A stretch of 64,000 bases of DNA. Source: Dermanyssus gallinae. Its lineage: Eukaryota > Arthropoda > Arachnida > Mesostigmata > Dermanyssidae. Of the stretch, positions 26,226 through 38,700 are shown piece after piece. The stretch is from the NCBI GenBank assembly GCA_003439945.1, contig QVRM01006051.1:62001-126000 (forward strand), read 5' to 3'. Every line of letters starts with the position of its first letter. The first letter of the stretch is position 1. The notes beneath the pieces were generated by a model. The model saw only the letters and a program-made list of their open reading frames with translations, was not told the DNA's origin and did no database searches. A program made the position numbers and the translations under genes.

Positions 26226-27166
26226 GAAATAGTGACGATATAACATACAAGCTATAGGTAAGAATGAGGAACGATCCATAACGGACACAAAATGTGTATA
26301 TATACATACATACATACGGATACATATACGCATACTTTACGTTTAGCCCGCGTGGAACGGTATCGCGCTAAGCAGCAATCGGCGCTGCAGGCCGCCATCA
26401 AGCTGGCGACTTGCCTAGAGTAACGTCGAGACCCACCTTCAGAGGATACGTCGAAGACGTCCGTCCGATACCACGAGAGCACCTGCTTTGTAGTCGAGAT
26501 GTAGCGACAAGCAAGCGAGCGTAGCGTAAAGTGGTGTCCGTTGTTGAGCAGTACCCTGTACGGCACCTCACTTGACATGCCTAACACGAGGCTGGCCAGA
26601 TGACAGAATAGAGACCTGAGTGGTAGATGGCGATGAAAGTAAGAAGACTCGATTAGACAATGAAACGGAGTCCCACGTTGACTAGAGTTAAAAATTACTG
26701 ATCATTGATATGAGAAATCGGCGAGACATCAGCTTGACTCAAGCATGCCCGGACACAACTATTAAACAATTTGGTTGGGCAAGAATAGTGGCCAAAGCTA
26801 AGCATTAGCTAGTATAGTAACAGTGGGGTACACGTCCACATTTCTCTCATCTCAAATTTATTTATACACAATGCGAATTAGAAAACACTACCTAACGAGC
26901 TACACTAGCGTGACGCTATACTTCTTAGGTAACGATTTTTAACATTTTAACTAAGCTTATAAATCTCGTGCTCTACAGAAATCAAGGTGACCAATGAAAA
27001 CGCCAAATAAGGTTGCTTCACAGCATCTAACACAATTCAGATACCGTTTATTAGGTTACTCTTATGCAATATTTGCGTGATACACAAACCTTTTATAAAG
27101 TAGTGTTAATGGCTACTGAATAAAATCGTTGCGCCGAAATAGAAGTCATTATTCATTTTCAAACGA

Positions 27167-27230
<64 letters not shown>

Positions 27231-28510
27231 GTCCAAATTATTTTCTTAGCACTGATTGCCGGTTCCAGCTTTAACTAATTAGGCTTGTTTGCCCCTAGTT
27301 AGCACCCAGGTGGGTTTCTACTTGCTGCGCCATCCTCTCTGTGTGCAAAAGGTCACGCACATCCTAATAGCAAGGTTAGCCTTCGAGTGGAGAAGTATGT
27401 CCGAACATTCCCCATTCCCTTCGATACGTCCGTGCGCATCCGGGGCTTAGAAGCCCCTCTGACTTTGCGCCGCTACCTGGATTTCTCTCGTTGACGTTCG
27501 CATGCCAGAAAATTGTTTGAGTCCACCTCGTACAAAACCATCCCGTGACTCACCAATACAAAACCGTTAGAGGTGGCAGCTCAACTTTGGCGGCTCAGAC
27601 TTTTCCCCTTTTCAGATTTAGGAGAGGGAAAAAGGGCAAGCAATCGGTGTGAGACAAAATTTCCCTGTCGCAAGCCGAGCCCTGCCTCGAAGACTCCTGG
27701 GCTGCAAGTTTGAAAAATTCGGTCCGTTTGACCCATACATCAAGATCGAAGGGCGGCCGTTGGCTAAACGTCCACCCAGATGACAATCTTCGCACCGTGT
27801 TGTCAAACCGCAGCTTCCGCCTAGAGCTTGATGAAGCAGGCACACAGGTATTCGTCTCAGCTGTGACTTTATCTCTTCTATTAATGTAAATCTGGCCAAC
27901 CCGTTAACAAATTAGCACCACTTGTTATCGTGTATCATGACTGCCGGACGGCATGGTAGGCATGCCGGTATTAAAAACATCTTCGGCCGAGCGCTTCGAT
28001 CATGCGGATTCCCTTCCATTCTAGAGACCCAAGGCCTCTCCGCCAAAGATGGTAAACACCCGGATGGAATGACTCTTATCGTCTTCAGTAGGGGTAGGAT
28101 GCTTATCTGGGACGCCACAGTCACCGACTCATTAGCACCTTCCATGTTTGGTCGCGGCAGGCCACGCTGGTAATCTAGCCGAAACGAGAAAGCTCGCAAA
28201 TTACGCTTTAATAGGTTACCCACATAAGTTTCAACCGCTAGCGCTCGAGACCCTGGGCCCACTCAGGCAACGTCACTCGCAAACTTCTCTAAAGGGTCGG
28301 TGAGCAGTTAGATCTCGCAACCGTAAACAACAGATCCGCGGTTCTCTTGAGATAACGTCTCGACATCGAGGTGCAACGTTGGAACGCGGCGTCCATCCGA
28401 GACAAGCTGCCGAAGTGGACCTAACCCACTCTATACATGGTAGAGTAATACTTCGAGCGCATATGTCCTCGGGAGACAATTGTTGCACCACTTACTTTTA
28501 TTATTTAAAA

Positions 28511-28555
<45 letters not shown>

Positions 28556-29370
28556 AAAGCAGACACGCTTCAACGCCGTAACTGATGCATTTGTTAGAAC
28601 CTTTAGACAGAGGGGGTCTTGCCGTGCGCGTCAAGCCTTTACCTCTGTTTGAAGATGAACCCATTATATCAGACGGCATAATCCTGACCTCCCTATGGGA
28701 TAACTTCTGATTCGGGACGTGTAGATTTGGAAGACTTACACGGGGAGTTATATAGCGATTATTGAGGAGCCGAACGAAGGCAATGGATCTAGACCATATG
28801 CCCGTCATGGTAAAAGTATTATATCATGGTTTGCTTCACTGGTAGCTGCCAAGCCTTGCGGCTCCGGTGTGAATGGTATGCCAGCCCTTCTGAGAGCTCT
28901 TCGGATCGCGTTGTTGAGTTCTGGTGAACCTATTCTAGACTACTCTGTCCCCTACGGGTTTGAAGTCGCCGTGAGGCGTATCTTCAATGCACCGAGGGCC
29001 GGACATGTTGAGATCTTTAGGGTATCCCCAACAGTTCAGTGGCAGCATGGCCGCTGGCCCTATGCGGAATGGCTTATCGTCTACTCGATGAGCAGCGCTC
29101 AGGGAAAATTCGATCAACAAAAGGGTAGATGGCAACAATGACTTGTAGACTAGAGCACTCATTCTGAGCGCGGACGCCATGCGAAATGAATTAAAGTCTA
29201 GCATGATGCCAAGCTAAGGCGAGAGCAGACCCTAAAGAAGCATGTGCCACTAAAAGAACTGCGCGGTATTTTGTTTGTTGTCTTATTATGTAGTCATCTT
29301 GCGCATGCTGATTGAATGCGGAAATTCTGGCCGCGTAGCTTTTTTAACTCAGTAACTTCATTATTATTAA

Positions 29371-29402
<32 letters not shown>

Positions 29403-32400
29403 CGACCGGATGGCTTTACCAGCCGAGGCTGGGATCATAATCGGCCGCTGGCGTGGGTCGTCACCGTCTCTGACACGTACGCCCTCGGCTATCGTGGACT
29501 AGCCAACGCGGACGTCGGCCACATTATCCACCAACGGAAGATGTACAAACGGCGCCTATACGCGCATCACCTTGAGGACCACGTTCGGCCTCGAGTTATC
29601 TGGCGTTTGGGGCAAGGATGCACTCAAACTGACAAAAGAGATTGGGAAGAAGCTCTTCGAGGCCACAGCGGAGCCAAGATCGACCGCGTTCCTCCGACAG
29701 AGAGTGTCATTAGAATTACAGAGAGGCAACGCCAATATGATGTTAAGTGGTCACCGACACTCAAGCAATAAGAACAATATAAGCAATATTGTAGGTGGTA
29801 TATAAGTAATATATTAATAATTGTGATACATGTAGATATTAATAAAATAAACCCTTGTTCAAAAAATATTATTATTTTTATATTTATTATTATTTAAAGA
29901 TAAGGTTTTATACCTGACTGTAACATCTTAGTGTATGTTTGCCGAATTTGCCGAAAAATTGCCAGTGTAACTCGTACTGCTGTTGAAAAAACTTGTGTTT
30001 GGTACACATTTGCGAAAAAAAAACTGGGGATTTAGAACCAGGTCATTTGTTGTGTCGTCCGTGGAGCCCAGCCAAACGACGTATAAGATGATCCTACGAA
30101 TTCACGCTGACGTAGACAAGGTTTACACACATAAAATCTACGTGTTTTAGCCTTTAATTTACAAATGGGTATGAGTTCCCGGCTCCGTGCGTTTCTATTC
30201 AAGTGCGTCGAGAAGCCAAAACGATTTGCAATCTTTCATAGCTGGCTATGTACTGGCGGGCAGTCCTTTAGTAGAGCAATGTTTCTATAAATGGAAAATT
30301 CTGGTCTCTATAAGCAATAAACACGTATTATACTCGCGTTTGCAAGAAACGTATTAGTATAATAATACGTTAATATATTTATATATACATATATTGAAAA
30401 ATTGCTAAATTATTTTCGCAGTCTATATACTAAGTAGTTACATCCCTGGCTGACAAGATTATCATGCCTAGTAACCCAGTTGATATAACATTAAGTCTTC
30501 TGTGCAATATCCATATTTGTTGAATATTTCATTTCCCATAGTTCGCATTTACCACCAGTTAACGAGACAGAGGAAGATTTTTTATTACATTTTTTAATTT
30601 TTATATTTATATATAATAGAAGGAAAATACATACAGAGGTGATGTAACTCACAGTGTTGCCCGCAGGGTTTGCAACAAGACAAGCACAAGAAAGACATTT
30701 CATGGAACTTCTTTCAAAGACTGGTCTTTATGTGGAACCATGTACAGCAAATCGCGCGGCCAGATGTCTATTCTCACAATTGCAGCGCTTCTACGAACTA
30801 CACGTTATAGTGTGGGTTTCATAAAACAGCGCGCCAATCCCTGCCATTTTTATTCTCCCGTTTAGACATGCGTTTGTTAACAGCTGTTGATTTCGGTAAT
30901 ACGTGCATCTGCTGTATGCCCTCAACAAAAAACGGATATGGCACCAGTAAAGAAAAAAATATATTGAGGCTGGTGTGGTAGATTCATAGCGCGTTTTTAA
31001 AAAAATAGTCTTGATTTGGTCAAGCGCTCTAAGCTTTAACCCCAATTAGTAAGGCCATATCACCTGAACACCGTACGAAGCAGTAGACGCAATATTCAGG
31101 TTCAAAAATATTCACAGTCACGCCTAGTCATAGTTTATGAGGGTCTCGGATACTATAAAATTATTTTAGTCTTTTCCGAATTCTCTAGTCAACATGCCTC
31201 GGAAAATTTGTGCCTCGAAACGAGTACAAGACCCCTAAGTAGGAGAAGCGTTAGATAAATTCACAAACTCTATAATTCTTGAATCTAACTGAAGTTCATC
31301 GGTTTCAGTGAATTTATGTATTCGCAATGTCATTGCTTTTGTTTCACTTATATTTATTCCCAACGTGTCTCGGTGGACGTAATGCTATAGGGTCGTAAGG
31401 GACTGCTGCAAACAAATCGGGCTGCGCGAGTATAGCACTGAGCCATCTGCATACGTGGGGGCTTCCACCTGCGAGTGTCGATCCTGTATCTCTTGACAAT
31501 GGTTGCTCACCAGTACCAGAAATTGCAGGGCTATAATTATCATTCTAGGTAAAACCAGTAGTTTGATAAGGTCCTCTGGCTCGACGTGCCAGTTGTACAG
31601 AATTTATAAGTACAGCATATACTGTCGTTGTTCACCGGCTTCTTCTGAAGCTATGTTGTTGGTTTGGCAACTTTCTGCTAACCTTAAGGAAATGTTCAAT
31701 TCGACGCGCTACGATAGCCGACAGAAGTTTACTGTTTACGCTCTTCTTTGCGATACCTCGGTAATATGATGTAGCCAACGGAACCGCGTTTCATTTAGGG
31801 AAAACGCTAAAGTGACTGGTCTTCCATTCTGTGGGACATTTAAATTAACTCATATAAGGGTGTAGTGAAGCAGCGCGCAAGGAGAAGTGCCTGTCTGAGA
31901 TGCTCATTTGTGACCAAATCGGCCCCTGGGGCCTTCCCGGACGGCGGTTTTATTATCGTGTCGCTATTTCGAAATCACTTAAAGGCCGCGGAAGAGCTTG
32001 CCGAGCTTCAGTGAGACGCTCTTCCCACACAGACATTAGCACAGCAGCACAGCTCAGAACAGTTATGGCACACTGGCAAACATTTGATGGAAATGAGCAT
32101 CACTGGCAAACATTTGATGGAAATGAGCATCTAATATAGGTAGGACACACAGTAACGTGCCTGCTTGCATGCAGCCACTTATGAAGTTCTTGTTGCATTT
32201 TAGGGAGCAGTTTGCATCGTTGGCGCGTTCGCATAAGGTTCTACGTTTATTGCAGCTGACACTGGGAGTGTACTTCGACAAGTAAGGTTTAGAGCAAGCC
32301 AAACTCAACTTTTACTTGGAGGATGACTACATAGTCCTTAGTGTAAATAATATGCATGTAAAGTGTAGCTGATTAGCCATAGTTCATCACTAGGAGGAGA

Positions 32401-35400
32401 TACGTATGTTTACGGTCAAGTTCGAAGCGCGAGGTCACTTGGGGTTTAAAAGTTCACTAAGCCGATTATTTTGGCACTCGCAACGCGCGTTTTTAGTTTG
32501 ACTTGTTATGACTGAACTTTCGTACGTGCATAGAGAGATACCAAACATACCTTGAGAGCGGAAAGAGAGCGAGAAAAGTATTAAAAGGGCAAAAGAGAAA
32601 GTATTTCGATAAAGTGTACACTTGCAATATTTCATATATGTGTTTGCATTAAGTTACACTAGAACACATATGCCTAAAAATGAAGTTTCTTGATTTTCCA
32701 AGCCCTTGTAGCCAAGCCCCTTCCTCAAGGACTATGAGGTCTGGTCTACGGTAAAAACATACGCAGAACTTGTCCTGGAAGATGAAAACTACCGCACATA
32801 CTTTACCAGTCTTAAGGGCAAGTCAAAGAGACCAGAAGAAGTAAGTTTAAGAAGACAGTACTGCGGACATCTTCACCAAGGGGCAAGGAGGACGACGTTT
32901 GTGCAGTCGCTTGTCGTAAGCAGATACGTGTAATAATTTATTTATTATTCATTTCATATGCATACGTTGATACACATATTAGCCTTATATATTAGTGGCG
33001 CTTAGAGCGGCAGCATGACCGCTGACTCTCAGCGGCATGTTTTATCCTCTATTCTCAATGAACGTCTAATAAGCAATTTCAAACGATTCGATCAATAACA
33101 GGAATCGCGCCGGCGACTAGGTGCGATAGGTAACGGCTATGACAAGCGCACTAGACCCTCAGACAACGCCGTCACATAGTCATATATCATAAATGGCAAG
33201 GCTATGAACTAATATCGGTTGCCGAAGGTCATTGTCAAAATCGTAGCTAGAATGACTTATGTGCACATAGGGACGTAGAGTTACTGGCACCTTTACCCGT
33301 GGGGCCGGGACAACGTACATTCAACATCACTGTCATGAAGCAAGTACGCGAGTCTTAAAGACAGAGATGGTTAAATACGATGGGCGCGAATCCTAGTCTC
33401 ATCAGATACCAACGCCACAAGGAAGAAGGTGGGATGCAGGAATATTTAAATGTGAATATCTGAGACACGGCTGTGCTTAGAGCACAATGCTGCGAATCGG
33501 AAGTTGCAGGCTTGTTTGTGAGCAATAGACCGCACCTGCGCGGGCCTAGCTGGTGGCAACCCTAGATTTGAGAAACTAAAGCCTTCACGGTGAGATAACC
33601 AGAAGACTCTTTGAACGTCCGGCGGAAGGAAACTGGAATTATCCGCTAAGCCCTGCTTACCCCTGAAATGAAATAATGATTGTCACATTGGGATACATAA
33701 CCCAAACCGGTAATGAACCACGCATTTAGGCTAAGCAGATGTTTTATATACATTCCTGTAGTCCTAAATGTATTTGGAGCTAATTGATAATGTATGCAGC
33801 TATTGACCGCCGTTTGCGCCGTTTCCGTGGTATGTATTGCGCCGTTTCCATGGTAGGCGTAACCAGCAGTACTGTGAGCATCTGTTCCGCCTAGTTTATC
33901 TCTCTATCGCCTGTCTCTCTCGATACAGACAGCTGATGGTCGGTTCAAAGTGCGTCGGGGGCGTTTAGGTCATTGACTTTTGTCGCAGATTGACGTACAA
34001 AGTCGTTCTGTCAGCCTGTTGACTTTCCGACGTTCTGTCAGCCAACAACATTGGCTTTTTGTACACGTGAATTGTATCCAGATCTACCTGGCCCCAAAAT
34101 GAGCTCTTACAGAGGGCATTTTGATTGACTCCGACCGCTGCGATAACTAGAATGTCTACCGCTATTAGAATTGCAATCACTATTCCTACAAATGCTATTT
34201 TGGCAGCGTGATCACTGTGGTGCAGTTACTTTGGAATGTCCGCAAGGCTTCATCTACCCGAGCCGAAAAAATCGCGGTCATTACGGAACGGCGGAAAGAG
34301 GTGCAAATTGCACTCACCATTATCAGTAGCATCATTATATAATTACGAAAACACCGGCACCAAACAAATGCGACTAAACTACGCACTTCTAGCTCGACTT
34401 GCATGTTAACGACGGCAACTGCGACGTATCACGTCCCGTTTCTGTGAATATGGTAATACACCCCTAAGTGCTCCTAATTATGTCGCCTTCATGGACTCAC
34501 CAGCTGTAATAAGCCTATTCAGAGCTCGCAAATGCTCCTGTTTTTGCATGAACGCACGACCAAGTTTGGCTCAGAGGTACAGATACTTGCACAAATATAT
34601 ATATATATATATAGCGCTTGGGAACCTCCATTGAGACCGCTACACAAGAGACCGATTACTGGTCTCAACTACTACACAACACGTTCGATGGGGCACATTT
34701 AAAAAAAGCACACGAAACGCCCTTTGTACATAACTGGATTAAGGGTATGCCTTACCTATCTGGTAAGGAGTATTTAAACCTACTAAAGCTCAGGATCAAC
34801 GCAGTACCAACGCGTGCTAGATTGGCCAGGGGACGCCCGGGCTAGAACAAACGTTGTAGGCACGGGTGTCATGCGCCTGAAACGTTGGCTCATGTCGCTC
34901 AGATGTGCGATACAACGCACAAACAAACTATAAAAAGACATGACCACGTCTGTGATCGCGTGGTGCGTCTTCTCCGCGAGAGGGGCCATGGGGTGGTTCG
35001 TGAGCGAGTATTTCGTCGACCGGGCGCACCGGGTCTAAAGCCCCAACCTCGTCATAACAACACCAACTGAGGTCTGGGTTTTAGATGCCGAGGTTTGCGG
35101 CCCGAACATGGACTTCGCAAAAGCGCGGCAGGACAAGATCACCAAATATGACGTCGAGTTCCTAAGAGCGGCGATCCCCGACCTGCGAAAACCTCGCAGA
35201 TTCGGATCCATCACTATCTCTATGAGTGGTGTATGGGACGCTGAATCTGCGAGTACGCTCTTGGGGCTCGGCGTCACGAAGAGGAATCTTTTGGATCTTA
35301 TCGTTTTAACGTTGCAAGGAACCTTGAGGATATACCGCTCGCACCGGGTCCATAAGAGCGGGGGCTACCATCAAGCAAGGACACGGACAGCTGATTCTTA

Positions 35401-35638
35401 ACCTCACGTGACACCTTTTTACCACAATTTTTATTAAGGCGAGCACTGCCGAGTGTGCAAACTTATTGTAAATGATTAATAAATCATCACAATATTATAT
35501 ATATATATAATATATATATATGTACATATATAGTATATATATATATATATTATATATATATACATATATATATATAGTACATAGATAGATATATATATAT
35601 ATATATAGATATAAATAGATAGATATAGAGATAGATAG

Positions 35639-35723
<85 letters not shown>

Positions 35724-38700
35724 TTATATATCATACATACTAACAGTAACTATAATTAAAACGCGGAACGCTCTTGTTGAACAAAGCCAATGCTTTTTTA
35801 CCCAGCGAAAACTTTTGATGTCTGCTAGAGATCCTACTGCTCGCGGGGCGTCTATTAAGCTGCTCAGAACGCTCTTCATATAAAAACCAAGGACGCTACA
35901 TTTAAAAATTAATATTAGTTTGCTCCCTGAGATGCTTAGTACACTTGTCCCACCTAGATTTCGAAGCAATTATACCGCGTTGAGTAGAATTTTCCGTCTT
36001 TTAGACTGAAATAGACATTGACAGGCAGTCTTAACCTCTTTAGCGCTGTCCACTAAGGCCATTCTTCAAGTTTTAGAAAAAGAAATAACCACAAGGGACC
36101 GGGCGCGGATAATCGGGAGGCTATTTAATAAGTTCGAAGTTTAGCTTTTTTTTCGAATTTCAGCCGCGACCTGTGTGCAGAAGCATTGTCCTGGTGAAAC
36201 AGGACAACCTTCTTCTGCAAAGATGGACGTTTCTCGTGCGTTTTTGCTGCAGGCGATCCAACAGTCCTGCATGTTATTTTCGTGATTTTTTACCGTTCTG
36301 ACACGATTTGACCAGAATTATTCCACTTTGATTTCAAAAAAATCTTAGCCATTATTTTTCCGGCCGGTGCCGTTGTCCGCACCCTCCTCGGAGGTCCATC
36401 ATCGGATGCACACTATAGGCAAGGTGCTTTTTGGGTATCGGGAGTGTAGTGCTGTAACTAACTTTCAAACGGCGCTAAAAAACCGACGGATTTTTCGATG
36501 TCTCAGCCACCTTTTGCAATTTTTTTCTTAGGCGTCCTGAAAGTGGTTTATTTTTGGTGTTCGTGCAGCCTCTCTAAGCTAACTAAACCAGTTCAAAACA
36601 GTGCCAAAGCATGGCGCAGAGTCATCATGAACCTCGTCTAACTCAGTTTTTACTTAGGCAGCATTCCAACCTTTCAAAAAAGACCAGATGACTGCTCGAA
36701 ACGTTTTTGTTAATTTTTTAAAATTACGCCAATACGTTACACGGGTAAAACCGCCAAACGAAAGTGTAACGGGAATTTAACATAATATTTGATAGAATTG
36801 CGGCCTTTCAGACAGCGGCGAGAGGGCGCCTAAATTCGAATTCTAAGTAGCTCATTCTAATAAAATTTTGGTGACCAAGAAAATTATGTATTAGTCTCTC
36901 TCGTCCTCTCCCCCCCCTCCTCTCTCTATATATATGTATATATATATATCACAGTCTCCCAGAGATATAGTCCATCATCTACTTATAGTGAGCATCGTTC
37001 AAAGAAAATTTTATCGGCGCGACTTCGGTTTGATCAATGTGTCATCACGAGACCTTGCTGGACCTGATCTGCCCACAACGAATCATTTTGCAGTCATGAA
37101 TAGACAGGCTGAAACTGTAAGTGTCCTGGAGGGGTTAATTTCTTGGCGCGACACCGCAAAGCCAAATAAACAGTTATGGAAGTTTGTCTTGTAACAATAG
37201 TTATTGACCTTTTCGATTAATTAGTTACTGCACTACCCACGCCAAAATGTATCAGGTGGAGCAGCTAGATGGGCTGCATCCGAATGTCAGCTAGCGAACA
37301 GAAATAACGAACTTTAAGTATAACTCTCTCAATGTGGTACTTCAAGAGGCGTTTCACAAACTGAACAAATAAAGAAAAGAAAACATCGGTGGGATCAGTG
37401 ATGATTTGGCTTACATAGACAGTTATCGTGGTTAGAGAAATGGCGCTTTTTGTCGTTTAGTTGACTACGGGTCTGATGGAAAAACCGCTAATATTATGAC
37501 AACGAAGCAAGTGAGAAAAATGCATGCAAGTTTGCCACCGAGGCAACGAAAGCAGATTTTGCCACTATGGTACTAAATTAAATAAATGCATGTGAAGTAA
37601 TAGTAAATATTTATAGTAATACACAATTGTAGTCAACACAATCAATATATAGCAAGGGCCGGAGCTAAGATGGCTCTGGCTGAGAGTTTTGTGATTAACA
37701 ATCGGCCTTAGTTTCACCGTGTGCAGGGTGACGTGCTCATCGGGGCACCATTAGTTAATGGTACCATTTCGTATTTAACAACATTGGAAACCAGTGTCTG
37801 GCCTCACACACCACTAGTTCATGGTGGCACTAAAGCTTGTGAGTCTCAGCCCTTTAAAGCTGCTTCTTATGAAGTGTTACTGTGCGTGCTGCTGCAAGAC
37901 GTTTGCACAAATACATTTGCTATTGTTTTCACTTATAAGTTAAACGTACTATAAATGGTGGTAGCCAAAAACAGAAAGATAATTCGGCTTCAGTTCAAAT
38001 CTAACATGCAACTATACATTTACAGTGTACAATTACTGTGATAAAGAGTTGTTAAGATTTTATATTTCGTTATAATCAACAAATGTCTCACGTAACTTAA
38101 GACGCGTGTTATACCCTCTATGGCATGTTATAATTGACTTACACTGGCATGGCTATAACGTACATATGTGTATTTTAATGCATAAAAAAAATAGTATATT
38201 GATTTAAATACAGTTAATTTATGTGCCATGGAAGTAAGTACTTATTTCCTTTTTTCCGGTGATTTCAACAAAATATAGCAGCTCGACTTTACACAGTAAT
38301 CACAGTTACTATACACAGTAAAAGAATAGATGTAAGTCAGCTTTGAATTTAAGCGACATCCTCTTTTTGTTTTTGGCTGCAACCGATAAAAGTAAGCTTC
38401 AGTATCTGCCTTGGTTAAAGCTGAAACCATAAACACATATCTTATCAACGGAATTAGTTATAATGGCCTGTTTTTAGAGAGACGGGCCTTGTTGCTCAAG
38501 TTTACTAGCAGACGCGTGGTCAGGCAAGTGCATAATTTTCGTTTTAAATTTTATAAATAGCCTAATAAGAAATATATAATATTGAGCTCCACTTTTGCAA
38601 TATAGCACACAGTTTTAGTGCATTGTTTCAAATATGACTTTAACACGAACTGTATATCTAGCGTTGTGGCAGTCATGAATTTGCATAGTGATATCATTAA

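Noticed and set aside
33965..34404. Two adjoining minus-strand frames with hydrophobic starts
   Set aside because: Considered as a membrane-anchor exon of gene B, but no homologous exon exists in gene A and no convincing splice sites join them to exons 1 or 2.
35495..35734. Open frame of Tyr-Ile repeats on the minus strand, and similar frames at (TA)n sites such as 22905-23174 and 11198-11416
   Set aside because: Pure translation of TA microsatellites; no start context, family or splice support.
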